Positions 14,880 to 23,775 of a stretch of DNA of 64,000 nucleotides are shown in pieces. The notes beneath the pieces are model-generated. The model searched no databases and was not told the origin of the DNA. It saw only the letters and a program-made list of their open reading frames with translations. Source of the DNA: Streptomyces sp. NBC_01197 (GTDB taxonomy: Bacteria > Actinomycetota > Actinomycetes > Streptomycetales > Streptomycetaceae); contig NZ_CP108569.1 of assembly GCF_036010505.1 (NCBI RefSeq), positions 1,240,001-1,304,000 on the forward strand. The letters are read 5' to 3'. A program made the translations under genes and the position numbers. Positions within the stretch are counted from its first letter, which is position 1; every line of letters begins with the position of its first letter.

Positions 14880-16658
14880 ATGCCCAAGCACGCCAAGAGA
14901 GGACCGGAGGGCGCACGTCCCCCGCGGATTCGCCCGCTCCCCGTCAGGACCACCTTCAAGCTGAGGCGCCCGGCCGACATCTGGCACAAGCCCGCACTCA
15001 GCGCGGCGGTGGCCATTGCCGTACCCGACGCGGTGCTCCTCGCGCTGGGCCGGATGGACCTCGTCCTCTACACGTCGGCCGGGGCGATGTGCGCCCTTTA
15101 CGCGCACGGCCTGCCGTACGCCGCACGCGCCCGCACGCTGGTGTGGGTGGTGCTCGGTATGGTCGCGAGTCTCGCCGCCGCGCTGCTGTGCGCATCGCTG
15201 GTCACCTCGCCCGCGCTGCTGGTGCTGCTCGCTTCGCTGCTGGCCGCCGTCCACAAAATGGCCTGCGACGCGACCCGGATCGGCCCGCCCGGCAATCTGA
15301 TCTTCACCTTCATCGCCGCATCCGCCTTCTTCGTCCCCCAGCATCTGGGGCAGCTCCCCCTTCATCTGGCCCTCGCGCTCGGCGGCGGGGCGGTGGCCTG
15401 GGCCGCCGGGATGGCTCCGGCGCTGCTCCGGCCGCGCGGGCCGGAGCGGATCGCGGTCGCCCGGGCCCTGGAGGCGGCTGCCGCGCTGTGGCGCGCGGAA
15501 GAGCGCGGCGCGCTCCCCGGCCGGCGCGCCACAGCCGCGGCCGTCAACGCCGCCTGGCACACACTCTTCCTCGTCCGCTCAGGAGACGAGGAGCGGGCCG
15601 CACTGGAGCGGCTACTCGTCCACGCGGAGTCCGCACTGGCCGCGCCGGCGTCCCTGTCCCGGGCCCGATCCGCCGGCCCGCCTCCTGACCGGGACCCGGA
15701 ACCCACGACGGACCCCATGTCAGCCCTTACGCCTGGTCCGGTGCCGGATCCGGGCAGGGAGGCGCAGCGGTGCGCCGACCTGGCGCGCGTCCTGCGGCGC
15801 GGCCGGTCGTTGCCCACGGTCGGGCTCACCACCGCCGAGCACCGGGCTCTCGCCCTCCGGCTGAGGCTCCCGCCGCCCGACCGCGCCCACGGGATCCGGC
15901 CGGTGCTGGCGCGGCTGCGTCCCGGGTCGCCGCTGCTGCCCATCGGAGCGCGGGTAGCCGTCGGGTGCGCGCTCGCCGGCTGGGCCTCGCTCGCCGTCGG
16001 GGTGGGGCATCCGTACTGGGCCGTGGTCACCGCGGCCTCGCTCTTCCAGGCCAACATCACGCTCTCCTGGCAGCGGGCGGTCCAGCGTCTCATCGGCAAC
16101 GTGCTCGGTCTGGCCCTCTACTTCGCGCTTCTTCCGCTGATCCACACCGGCCGATTCACCATGGTGCTGCTGGCCCTGGCCTTCCAGATCGGCGCGGAGG
16201 CCTTCATGACCCGCAACTACTGGCTGGGGTCGGTGTGCGTCACCCCGATGGCACTGCTGCTGACCGAGTTCGGTACCGCCATGCCCGCCCACACCCTGAT
16301 CACGGACCGTGCCCTGGACACCTTGACGGGCGCGGTGCTCGGGCTGCTCTGCTGCCTGCTGGTCACCAACCGCCGGGCCACCGACCGTATCGATGCGGCC
16401 CTGGTGCGTGTCACGACGGCCGAGGCCGCCGCCCGGCGCCTGGTCGAGCTGCGGGCCGCCCCCGACCACACCACGGGGTGGGCCCGGGACCGCCTGGCCC
16501 TCGCGCTGGTGGAACTGCGCGAGGCCGTCGATGTCGCGGCCGGCGAGTGGTGGCAACGCGCCCTGCCCACCGGCCCTGTCACCTCCGCCGAGCAGGACGG
16601 CCATCACACGCTGGCGCTGCTGGTACGCCGCACCGCGCCGCCGGTACCGGCCGCTTAG
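14880..16658 (+). CDS. FUSC-family membrane protein, putative aromatic-acid/drug exporter
   Basis: 592-residue protein with two blocks of about four to six transmembrane helices separated by a hydrophilic stretch rich in Pro (roughly residues 250-300), the arrangement of FUSC/AaeB-like transporters. The second block has the family's HPYWAVVTAASLFQANITLSW and RLIGNVLGLALYF segments. Members export hydroxybenzoates or other toxic weak acids, but the substrate here cannot be named. It lacks a Shine-Dalgarno sequence and seems leaderless. The MarR gene follows after 56 bp, suggesting an autoregulated efflux operon. Confidence 0.85.
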   Translation: MPKHAKRGPEGARPPRIRPLPVRTTFKLRRPADIWHKPALSAAVAIAVPDAVLLALGRMDLVLYTSAGAMCALYAHGLPYAARARTLVWVVLGMVASLAAALLCASLVTSPALLVLLASLLAAVHKMACDATRIGPPGNLIFTFIAASAFFVPQHLGQLPLHLALALGGGAVAWAAGMAPALLRPRGPERIAVARALEAAAALWRAEERGALPGRRATAAAVNAAWHTLFLVRSGDEERAALERLLVHAESALAAPASLSRARSAGPPPDRDPEPTTDPMSALTPGPVPDPGREAQRCADLARVLRRGRSLPTVGLTTAEHRALALRLRLPPPDRAHGIRPVLARLRPGSPLLPIGARVAVGCALAGWASLAVGVGHPYWAVVTAASLFQANITLSWQRAVQRLIGNVLGLALYFALLPLIHTGRFTMVLLALAFQIGAEAFMTRNYWLGSVCVTPMALLLTEFGTAMPAHTLITDRALDTLTGAVLGLLCCLLVTNRRATDRIDAALVRVTTAEAAARRLVELRAAPDHTTGWARDRLALALVELREAVDVAAGEWWQRALPTGPVTSAEQDGHHTLALLVRRTAPPVPAA

Positions 16659-16714
16659 GGAGACAGCTCCACAAGGGGCAGAATCGACCCGGACCGAGAG
16701 CGAGGAGGGTGTAC

Positions 16715-17221
16715 ATGGCCGAGGACATCGTCGCGGGGGTGATCCGGCAATGGGAGCAGGTGCTGCCCGGGCTCGACACCGGCCCGATGGCGGTGATCGG
16801 ACGGCTCAACCGCTGCTCCGCACTGCTGCAGCAGGCCGCCGACGCACCGCTCCGCCGGGAGGGACTCTCCCGGCCGGAGTTCGACGTACTCGGCACTCTG
16901 CGCCGGGTGGACCGTGAGCTCACGCCGGGCCGGATCGCCCGCGAGACCTTCGCGTCGGGGGCCGCGGTGACCAAGCGCGTACGGCAGCTGGAGGAGCGCG
17001 GGCTCGTCGCCCGGCGGCCGGACGACCGCGACCGCCGCGTCTCGCACCTCTCCCTCACGGAGGAGGGCCGCACACTCCTGGACCGGCTGCTCCCGGTCCA
17101 GCTGCGGTACGAGGCGGCCCTGCTGGACGGAATCGACGCCCGGGGCCGCGACGAGCTGTCCGATTCGCTGAGCGAACTGCTGGTACTGCTCGAAGGCCGG
17201 CTGGGCAGCCTCGTGGAGTGA
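16715..17221 (+). CDS. MarR-family transcriptional regulator
   Basis: 168-residue winged-helix repressor. Helix-turn-helix and wing are clear: LSRPEFDVLGTLRRVDRELTPGRIARETFASGAAVTKRVRQLEERGLVARRPDDRDRRVSHLSL shows the DxRD wing motif. Long N- and C-terminal helices form the expected dimer interface. The ATG at 16715 follows GAGGAGG. It is the second gene of the FUSC operon and most likely represses it through the palindrome upstream of FUSC, releasing when a phenolic ligand binds; that link is inferred from position. Confidence 0.93.
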   Translation: MAEDIVAGVIRQWEQVLPGLDTGPMAVIGRLNRCSALLQQAADAPLRREGLSRPEFDVLGTLRRVDRELTPGRIARETFASGAAVTKRVRQLEERGLVARRPDDRDRRVSHLSLTEEGRTLLDRLLPVQLRYEAALLDGIDARGRDELSDSLSELLVLLEGRLGSLVE

Positions 17222-17394
17222 CACCGGGTCCGGTCCGCGCACCCCGGCCGCGGGTTCAGCGAGGGCGGTGTGCCCCGGCCGCGTGTCCGGGGACCGCCGC
17301 CCCGGCACGGAGCGTCCGATCGATCGTGAATGGTCCGGCGCTTTCCGGGCAATAGCGGCTGGACAGGCAGCCGACTTGTAAGGAACGTACGCCA

Positions 17395-17571
17395 GTGAGC
17401 TATCTCTCCACCCCGGGTTCGCCGATATACGACCAGCTGGTCCAGGAGCAGGGCGATGTTCTCGCCGAGGCGCGCAAGCTCGCCGAGGAAGCCCTCCAGC
17501 AGGCGGACCCCGCCCAGTACTGGCACGGCGCGTCGGCCCGGCGCGCGCCGGGGAAAGTCCCGCAGACCTGA
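17395..17571 (+). CDS. Small conserved-looking protein of unknown function
   Basis: 58-residue frame from a GTG preceded by AAGGAAC. The protein starts MSYLSTPGSPIYDQLVQEQG and continues as an amphipathic helix rich in Ala, Glu and Gln (DVLAEARKLAEEALQQ), then a basic tail. Codon third positions are GC-rich as in the neighbouring genes, which supports it being translated. No signal peptide or membrane segment. It stands alone between MarR and the GT2 gene; function unknown. Confidence 0.6.
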   Translation: MSYLSTPGSPIYDQLVQEQGDVLAEARKLAEEALQQADPAQYWHGASARRAPGKVPQT

Positions 17572-17763
17572 GCCGTACACCGGCCCGCATCTTCGCGGCG
17601 GTCCGACTCGCCACCGTTCGGATCCTTTTCGATCGTGATCGCCCGGTGACGCAAAGTCTGAATCGGTTTGGTCACGACAGGCAACCCCGCCGCCCTCACC
17701 ACCGTTCTTCATGGGTAGCGATTTCCGGAGGGAGATCGCCGTTCGCAAACAGACACGGAGTGA

Positions 17764-18753
17764 ATGACGATGGTGCACCTTTCGGTTGTCGTACCGTGCT
17801 ACAACGAAGCGGAGGTGATCGGCGCCTTCCACACCGCGCTGGTCGCCGCGCTCGAACCGACCGGGGAGACGTTCGAGATCTGCTACGTCGACGACGGCAG
17901 CGCAGACCGGACCCTGAGTGAACTCCGCGGGCTCGCAGCCGACGACTCACGAGTGCGCTACACCTCCTTCAGCCGCAACTTCGGCAAGGAGTCGGCGATG
18001 CTCGCCGGCCTGCGGATGGCGGCGGGCGACGCGGCCGTCCTGATGGACGCCGACCTCCAGCATCCGCCCACGCTCCTGCCGCGCATGCTCGACCTGCACC
18101 GGCACGGTTACGACCAGGTCGTCGCCCAGCGCGACCGTACGGGCGAGGGCAAGCTGCGGTCCGCGCTCAGCCGGGCGTACTACCGGCTCGTCCGGCGCTG
18201 CATGGATGTCGAGGTCATCGACGGAGCGGGCGATTTCAGGCTGCTGTCCCGCCGCGCGGTGGACAGTGTGCTGTCGCTCCCCGAGAGCAACCGCTTCTCC
18301 AAGGGGATCTTCTCCTGGATCGGTTTCGACACCGTCAGCTTCACCTACCAGAACGTGGAGCGGGCGGCCGGGGAGTCGAAGTGGGGCGGGCGCCACCTGC
18401 TCAACTACGGCATCGACGGTCTGCTCTCGTTCAACAGCAAGCCGCTCCGGCTCGCCATCCACACGGGCCTCTGCCTCTTCCTCTCGGCGCTCGTCTACGC
18501 GGTGTACATCATCGGGAACGTCCTGCTCGACGGGGTCGACACCCCCGGATACACGACGCTGATCACCGCGATCGTCGCGCTCAGCGGGATCCAGCTCGCC
18601 ACCCTCGGGGTCATCGGCGAGTACGTCGGGCGGATCTACCACGAGTCGAAGCGCAGGCCGCACTACGTGGTCAGCGAGACCGACGACCGTGCCAAGGACT
18701 TCGTGTCGCGCTCCCCGCTGGAGGCCGCGGGGCAGGTGCGGCCGACCTCATGA
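17764..18753 (+). CDS. Family 2 glycosyltransferase, polyprenyl-phosphate sugar synthase type (GtrB/DPM-like)
   Basis: 329-residue GT-A enzyme with two C-terminal transmembrane helices (about 235-255 and 270-290). Nucleotide-sugar site residues are visible: [12 protein letters not shown] near 8, the DDGS motif ([10 protein letters not shown]) and DADLQHPP. The group transfers glucose, GlcNAc or a similar sugar from a nucleotide sugar to a polyprenyl phosphate on the cytoplasmic face. Its stop overlaps the GtrA-family start (ATGA), so the lipid-linked sugar is presumably flipped by that protein. A second ATG lies two codons in. Confidence 0.9.
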   Translation: MTMVHLSVVVPCYNEAEVIGAFHTALVAALEPTGETFEICYVDDGSADRTLSELRGLAADDSRVRYTSFSRNFGKESAMLAGLRMAAGDAAVLMDADLQHPPTLLPRMLDLHRHGYDQVVAQRDRTGEGKLRSALSRAYYRLVRRCMDVEVIDGAGDFRLLSRRAVDSVLSLPESNRFSKGIFSWIGFDTVSFTYQNVERAAGESKWGGRHLLNYGIDGLLSFNSKPLRLAIHTGLCLFLSALVYAVYIIGNVLLDGVDTPGYTTLITAIVALSGIQLATLGVIGEYVGRIYHESKRRPHYVVSETDDRAKDFVSRSPLEAAGQVRPTS

Positions 18754-19244
18754 GCTCCGACGGAACGCGCACACCCGCCACACCTCCCCCGCCCCCGGCC
18801 GAGCCCCCGCCGCCCGCGAAGAAGGGCCGTTCGCTCAGGCAGTTCGCCACGTTCGCGGCGATCGGGGTCGCCAATACCGGTGTCTATTACGCGGTGTTCG
18901 CCACGCTGAACCACTGGATGCCGTATCTGGCGGCCCATGTGCTGGGCTGGGCCGTGGGCATCACGGTGTCGTTCCTGCTCAACTCGTACATCACCTGCCG
19001 CACCCGCCCCACCTGGCGCGCCTTCGCGCGCTACCCGGTCTCCGGCCTGGTCAATGTCGTGGGCAGCGGAATCCTGCTCTACCTGGCGGTGAGCATGCTC
19101 GGGATGAACGAGGACATCGCGGCGGTCGCGGCCGGTGTCCTCGTCACTCCCGTCTCGTTCCTGCTGGCCCGCTGGGCCATCGACTCGGGCGCGGCCTCCG
19201 CGCCCGACGAGGACCGGGTCAGGGCAGCCGCTTCGCGTGGGTGA
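18750..19244 (+). CDS. GtrA-family membrane protein, putative lipid-linked sugar flippase
   Basis: 164-residue protein with four transmembrane helices and the GtrA signature [20 protein letters not shown] and [11 protein letters not shown]. Proteins of this family are proposed to flip polyprenyl-phosphate sugars made by the adjacent GT2 enzyme. The N-terminus is a proline-rich cytoplasmic tail (about 25 residues). The start overlaps the GT2 stop by four bases, a translationally coupled pair. The last 26 bp overlap the 3' end of the convergent multi-TM gene. Confidence 0.9.
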   Translation: MSSDGTRTPATPPPPPAEPPPPAKKGRSLRQFATFAAIGVANTGVYYAVFATLNHWMPYLAAHVLGWAVGITVSFLLNSYITCRTRPTWRAFARYPVSGLVNVVGSGILLYLAVSMLGMNEDIAAVAAGVLVTPVSFLLARWAIDSGAASAPDEDRVRAAASRG

Positions 19245-20715
19245 CCCGGTCGACGTGGTAGTAGTCGGCGACGCAGCTGGCCGGCCAGCCGTGCGGCTTC
19301 ATGCTGAAGGGCTCCAGCATCTTGCCCACATGGAGCGGCTTGTACGGCAGCACCTTCGCCCCGGCCGCCGACTCCTTCCGCATCCACTGGTCCTGGCGGT
19401 CCCACTTCTCGGCCCTGACGTGCATCTGGTGCCCGAGGGTGTGCAGCGGCACGGCCAGTGAGACGCAGACCCCGGCGCAGACGACGCCCGCCGCGGCCGT
19501 CACGGCCAGCGCCCCTCGCGGGCGCAGCCGGATCGCGCGGCCCAGCAGAGCGCCGATGCCGAGGAGCAGCAGGACGTACAGCAGCAGATAGTCGTTCCAG
19601 GTCCGCTCGGTGGTCAGGACGTGCTTCCCGAACACCGGGTACGTGATGACGGTGCACAGGAAACCGGAGACCAGCAGGGCCAGCGCCCCGACGCCCGCGA
19701 GGAGGAACGGGCGGCACGGCAGCAGGGACCCGGACCTCTCCCGGCGCGCCACCAGACCGAGCACCAGGCCGGCCGCGACCGCGCCCAGGTACTGCCAGGT
19801 CGACACGACCGTCCAGATGATGTGGACGTACAGGTGCAGGGAGGTCGTCAGCGAGTCGGGGGACACCATCGAAGTCCCGGCGCCGAACTTCTGGCGGCGC
19901 TCACGCGAGCCGGGTGACGTCACCAGCAGCACCACACCGATGACGACACCGGCCATCGTGGCGAGCGCCCAGCGCCGGGCGTAGCGCCGCGCGTCGGCGG
20001 TGAAGACCTGTCCGGCGAAGAGCACGACGGCCGAGAGGACCACCAGGAGCACGACCGAGGTCTCCTCGGACAGCGTCCCGAGGAAGGTGCCCGCGAACAC
20101 GGCGATGACGAGGGCGGCGATCCTGGCCCGGGGGCCGCGGGCCAGCAGCGCCGGGATGACCGCGGCGAAGGCGAGCACGGGCGCCAGGGTGTGCGAGACG
20201 GAGGCCGCGGGCCAGAAGAACGTCTTGTACGTGTTCGTGGTGGCGAGGAGGAAGACCACGGCCGTGACGGAGGCCACGAGCAGCGGTACGCCGCGCGGCA
20301 CGGTGAGCCGGCCGGCCCGGAAGGCCAGGGCGATCACCGCCCAGAGCAGCCCCACCATCAGTACACCGCTGACCAGTCCGTACCACTGGTGGCCGGGGAC
20401 TCCCGGCTCGGCGTAGAGGCCGACGAGCCAGCCGTTGGCGATCCGGCCGTTGTCGTGGAAGTAGAACTTTCCGGTGAGCCCGGAGATTCCGTGGTCACGT
20501 ACGAACGGCAGGAAGCACCACTCGTCGGCGCTGGGGCGCACATACTGCCCGTACCAGGCCGCCACGGCGAGCAGGCCGAGCGGTACCAGGGAGAGGACGA
20601 GCGCCCAGGATCTGGCCAGTTCCCGGAGCGGTCCGCCGCGCCCGGGGCCTCTCGACGTCAGGTCTCCGTCGCCCGGTTGCCTGGGGGCGGTGACGCTCGA
20701 TGCGTCGACGGCCAT
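19219..20715 (-). CDS. Multi-spanning membrane protein, putative GT-C-like glycosyltransferase (DUF6056-like)
   Basis: 498-residue protein with about ten to eleven transmembrane helices. The first extracytoplasmic loop holds QYVRPSADEWCFLPFVRDHG, an acidic-residue motif (SADEW) at the position where GT-C enzymes keep their catalytic Asp/Glu. The C-terminus is a soluble domain of ~80 residues with MKPHGWPASCVADYYHVD. Convergent with GT2-GtrA, so it may use the flipped sugar donor as the third partner of a glycan-modifying set; inference. The ATG at 20715 was chosen over an upstream TTG (20757). Confidence 0.7.
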   Translation of the reverse strand: MAVDASSVTAPRQPGDGDLTSRGPGRGGPLRELARSWALVLSLVPLGLLAVAAWYGQYVRPSADEWCFLPFVRDHGISGLTGKFYFHDNGRIANGWLVGLYAEPGVPGHQWYGLVSGVLMVGLLWAVIALAFRAGRLTVPRGVPLLVASVTAVVFLLATTNTYKTFFWPAASVSHTLAPVLAFAAVIPALLARGPRARIAALVIAVFAGTFLGTLSEETSVVLLVVLSAVVLFAGQVFTADARRYARRWALATMAGVVIGVVLLVTSPGSRERRQKFGAGTSMVSPDSLTTSLHLYVHIIWTVVSTWQYLGAVAAGLVLGLVARRERSGSLLPCRPFLLAGVGALALLVSGFLCTVITYPVFGKHVLTTERTWNDYLLLYVLLLLGIGALLGRAIRLRPRGALAVTAAAGVVCAGVCVSLAVPLHTLGHQMHVRAEKWDRQDQWMRKESAAGAKVLPYKPLHVGKMLEPFSMKPHGWPASCVADYYHVDRVTHAKRLP

Positions 20716-20828
20716 GTTCACCACTGCCTCTCGGGGTTGTTGCCGGTCGGCCCGCAAGACGTATTTCGACGCCTCCGCGTTCCATCCCGTACCCCCTCAG
20801 GCCACCTAATTGCCCCGATCGGGTGAAG

Positions 20829-20866
20829 CCGGGCAGTGCGTGTCCCCCGGGTCACGCACTGCCCGG
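20829..20866 (-). terminator. Strong hairpin downstream of the xdhC-like gene
   Basis: Perfect 14-bp arms CCGGGCAGTGCGTG (20829-20842) and CACGCACTGCCCGG (20853-20866) with a 10-nt loop, 7 bp beyond the XdhC stop. No U-tract follows, as is common in Streptomyces. It probably ends the purine-catabolism transcript before the next same-strand gene. Confidence 0.8.
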
Positions 20867-20872
20867 GGCGTG

Positions 20873-22024
20873 TCAGGCGACGGAGCCTATCCGGCCGGCC
20901 GGGCCCGTCGCGCTGTCGTGGTGGATGGGTGTGTGTGCGCCGGTGAGCGGGGCCCCGGTGCCGCCGCGCCGGTGGGCGACGATCTCCGCGCCGATCGACA
21001 GGGCGGTCTCCTCGGGGGTCCTGGCGCCGAGGTCCAGGCCGATGGGCGAGCGGAGGCGGGCCAGTTCCAGCTCGGTGACGCCGACGTCGCGGAGCCGGGT
21101 GTTCCGGTCGAGGTGGGTACGGCGTGAGCCCATCGCGCCCACATAGGCGACCGGCAGGGTGAGGGCCAGTTTCAGCAGCGGCACGTCGAACTTCGCGTCG
21201 TGTGTGAGGACGCAGAGTGCGGTCCTGCTGTCGACCTCGGTGGACTGCAGATAGCGGTGCGGCCAGTCGACGACGATCTCGTCGGCGTCGGGGAAGCGGG
21301 TGGCGGTCGCGAAGACCGGGCGGGCGTCGCAGACGGTGACCCGGTAACCAAGCAGTTTTCCGACGGTGACCAGGGCCGACGCGAAATCGATCGCGCCGAA
21401 GACGATCATCCGGGGCGGCGGCACGCTCGACTCGACCAGCAGCGTCAGCGGGCGGCCGCAGCGCGAGCCGTCCTCACCGATCGTGATGGTCTCGGTGCGG
21501 CCCGCGTCCAGCATGGCCAGCGCTTCGGAGACGGCGGTGCGGTCCAGCTCCCGGTGGCCGCCCAGCGTCCCTTCGTACGATCCGTCGGTGTGGACCAGCA
21601 CGGCGCGGCCAAGCAGCTCGTCCGGGCCGTCGGTGATCCGGGCCACGGCCGCCGACGTGCCATCGGCGGCGGCGGCGAGCGCGGCCACGTATGTCTCCCG
21701 CGAGGGTGCGTCGGCCCGGAGCGGGGTGATCAGTATGTCGATGACGCCGCCGCAGGTCAGGCCTACGGCGAAGGCATCCTCGTCGCTGTAGCCGAAGCGT
21801 TCGACAACGCTGCGGCCGGTTTCCAGGGCTTCCTGGCAGAGCTCGTAGACCGCCCCCTCCACACAGCCGCCGGAGACCGACCCGATCGCAGTGCCCTCGG
21901 TGTCCACCGCGAGTGCGGCTCCCGGGCGGCGCGGCGCGCTTCCGCCGACCGCCACCACGGTGGCGACGGCGAATTCGCGTCCCTGCTCGACCCACCGGTT
22001 CAGTTCTTCGGCGATGTCCAGCAT
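20873..22024 (-). CDS. xdhC: XdhC-family molybdenum cofactor maturation protein
   Basis: 383-residue accessory factor that binds Moco, promotes its sulfuration and loads it into xanthine dehydrogenase. The N-terminal XdhC/CoxI domain carries VAVGGSAPRRPGAALAV and the conserved Cys in GSVSGGCVEGAVY; a second Cys sits in LTCGGVIDI. The C-terminal Rossmann half shows VCDARP, VGAMGSRRTHLDR and RSPIGLDLGARTPEE. It follows the NCS2 permease and three xdh genes on the same strand, consistent with one purine-catabolism locus. Gap to the permease stop is 38 bp. Confidence 0.93.
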   Translation of the reverse strand: MLDIAEELNRWVEQGREFAVATVVAVGGSAPRRPGAALAVDTEGTAIGSVSGGCVEGAVYELCQEALETGRSVVERFGYSDEDAFAVGLTCGGVIDILITPLRADAPSRETYVAALAAAADGTSAAVARITDGPDELLGRAVLVHTDGSYEGTLGGHRELDRTAVSEALAMLDAGRTETITIGEDGSRCGRPLTLLVESSVPPPRMIVFGAIDFASALVTVGKLLGYRVTVCDARPVFATATRFPDADEIVVDWPHRYLQSTEVDSRTALCVLTHDAKFDVPLLKLALTLPVAYVGAMGSRRTHLDRNTRLRDVGVTELELARLRSPIGLDLGARTPEETALSIGAEIVAHRRGGTGAPLTGAHTPIHHDSATGPAGRIGSVA

Positions 22025-22062
22025 GTCGGTCTCCTCACGGATATGCGAAAGGGGGCGGGCGG

Positions 22063-23541
22063 CTACTTGACGCCCAGCCAGCTCTCAATGGGATGGAGTG
22101 CGAAGTACGCCAGGAACACTGCGGTGAGTACCCACATCAGCCAGCCGATCTCCCGGAACTTGCCCTGGACGGCCTTGATGAGGACGTGGGAGATGACACC
22201 GGCCGCGATACCCACGGTGATGGAGTAGGCGAACGGCATCAGAACGGTGGTCAGGAACACCGGGATGGAGGTGGCCTGGTCGTTCCAGTCGATGTGCTTG
22301 GCGTTGGTCAGCATCATCGAGCCGATGACGACCAGCGCGGCGGACGCGACCTGGGTGGGGATGAGCTGGGCGAGCGGGGTGAAGACCAGGCAGAGCGCGA
22401 AGCCGACGCCGGTGACGACACTGGCGAGGCCGGTGCGCGCGCCGTCGCCGACGCCCGCGGTGGACTCGACGAAGACCGTCTGGCCCGACGCCCCGGCGAG
22501 ACCGCCGACGATGCCGCCGGCGCCGTCGATGGTCAGGGCCTTGTTGAGGCCCGGCATCTTCCCGTCCCTGTCGACGAGGTTGGCCTGCTGGCCGACACCG
22601 ATGATCGTGCCGATCGCGTCGAAGAATCCGGCGAGCACCAGGGTGAAGACGATGACGCCGACGGTGATGCCGCCGACATGGCCGATTCCGCTGAACGAGA
22701 CACTGCCGAAGAGGCCGAAGTCCGGCGCGCTGACGGGCGAGCCGTGGAGCGCGGGGGCGTTGAGTCCCCAGTCCTTCTGGCTGAGCCCGGCGACCTGGTG
22801 GACGATCGCGGCGAAGATCGTGCCGCCGACGATGCCGATCAGGATCGCGCCGGGCACCTTGCGGACCTGGAGTGCGAAGATCAGCAGGAGCGTGACGGCG
22901 AAGCAGAGCACCGGCCAGCCGGTCAGCATGTCACTGGTACCCAGCTGGAGCGGCTTGGCTCCCGAGACGCCGCCGGGGCCCTTCATGCCGGTGACGAAGC
23001 CTGCCTGAACCAGGCCGATGAGGCAGACGAAGAGGCCGATTCCCATGGTGATGGCGTGCTTCAGCGCCAGTGGGATGGCGTTCATGATGAGTTCGCGCAG
23101 GCCGGTGACCACCAGCAGCACGATGATGGCGCCGTAGATGACGCACATCGCGAACGCGTTGCCCCAGGTCATCTCCGGGGCGACCTGGTACGCCATGACC
23201 GCCGAGACACCGAGCCCCGCCGCCAGGGCCAGCGGCACATTGCCGATGAAGCCCATCACGAGGGTGGTGACGGCCGCGGCGAGGGCGGTGGCGGTGGTGA
23301 TCTGGCCGCCGTTGAGATGGTGGCCCGTGACATCGGCGCCGGACAGGATCACCGGGTTCAGGAGGATGATGTACGCCATCGCCATGAAGGTGGTGATGCC
23401 GCCGCGCACCTCCGTCGCTACCGTCGACCCTCTCTTTGTTATGTGAAAGTACCGGTCCAGCCAGGACCTGCCAGCCGGCTGGCGCGTGCCCGCGCCGGCG
23501 TCTTCCGGCACGGTCTCTGGCTCAATGGACTGCTGGGTCAT
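22063..23541 (-). CDS. NCS2-family purine permease (AzgA-like)
   Basis: 492-residue transporter with about 12 to 13 hydrophobic segments. AzgA-type NCS2 motifs are present: MAMAYIILLNPVILSGADV near the start, GVSAVMAYQVAPEMTWGNAFAMC, and LAGFFDAIGTIIGVGQQANLVDRDGKMPGLNKAL. Members import adenine, guanine or hypoxanthine by proton symport; setting next to xanthine dehydrogenase suggests hypoxanthine/guanine supply for catabolism. ATG at 23541 is chosen (GGGAG upstream) over an in-frame TTG five codons earlier. Confidence 0.92.
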   Translation of the reverse strand: MTQQSIEPETVPEDAGAGTRQPAGRSWLDRYFHITKRGSTVATEVRGGITTFMAMAYIILLNPVILSGADVTGHHLNGGQITTATALAAAVTTLVMGFIGNVPLALAAGLGVSAVMAYQVAPEMTWGNAFAMCVIYGAIIVLLVVTGLRELIMNAIPLALKHAITMGIGLFVCLIGLVQAGFVTGMKGPGGVSGAKPLQLGTSDMLTGWPVLCFAVTLLLIFALQVRKVPGAILIGIVGGTIFAAIVHQVAGLSQKDWGLNAPALHGSPVSAPDFGLFGSVSFSGIGHVGGITVGVIVFTLVLAGFFDAIGTIIGVGQQANLVDRDGKMPGLNKALTIDGAGGIVGGLAGASGQTVFVESTAGVGDGARTGLASVVTGVGFALCLVFTPLAQLIPTQVASAALVVIGSMMLTNAKHIDWNDQATSIPVFLTTVLMPFAYSITVGIAAGVISHVLIKAVQGKFREIGWLMWVLTAVFLAYFALHPIESWLGVK

Positions 23542-23704
23542 GGTGCCTACTCCCAAGGTTCAAAGGGGCACCCGCCTGGAGATTGGAGACGCGGGATTTG
23601 GGATGCTGCGCTGGCTGCACGACCCGGGGGACGGCCCGAGACGAAACGGGGTACTGCACTTGTACGTGTGGGGGCAAGGACCGCGAGCGGGGCGGTACTG
23701 GTGA

Positions 23705-23762
23705 CTCCGGGCGGCGCACGCTGGGAAGTGTGACGTTCCTAGGAGGCATACGCCGCCCGGAG
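23705..23762 (-). terminator. Long-arm inverted repeat between xanthine dehydrogenase and permease genes
   Basis: Arms CTCCGGGCGGCG (23705-23716) and CGCCGCCCGGAG (23751-23762) are perfect 12-bp complements enclosing 34 nt. On the transcribed strand it begins 14 bp after the stop of the molybdenum-subunit gene. It could end or attenuate the upstream transcript so that the permease is expressed separately. Confidence 0.6.
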
Positions 23763-23775
23763 AGCTTGGGGCCGG

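Noticed and set aside
21913..23733. 606-codon plus-strand open frame opposite the permease and XdhC genes
   Set aside because: Asp/Glu/Gly/His-rich low-complexity translation typical of antisense of membrane-protein codons; both antisense genes have clear families.
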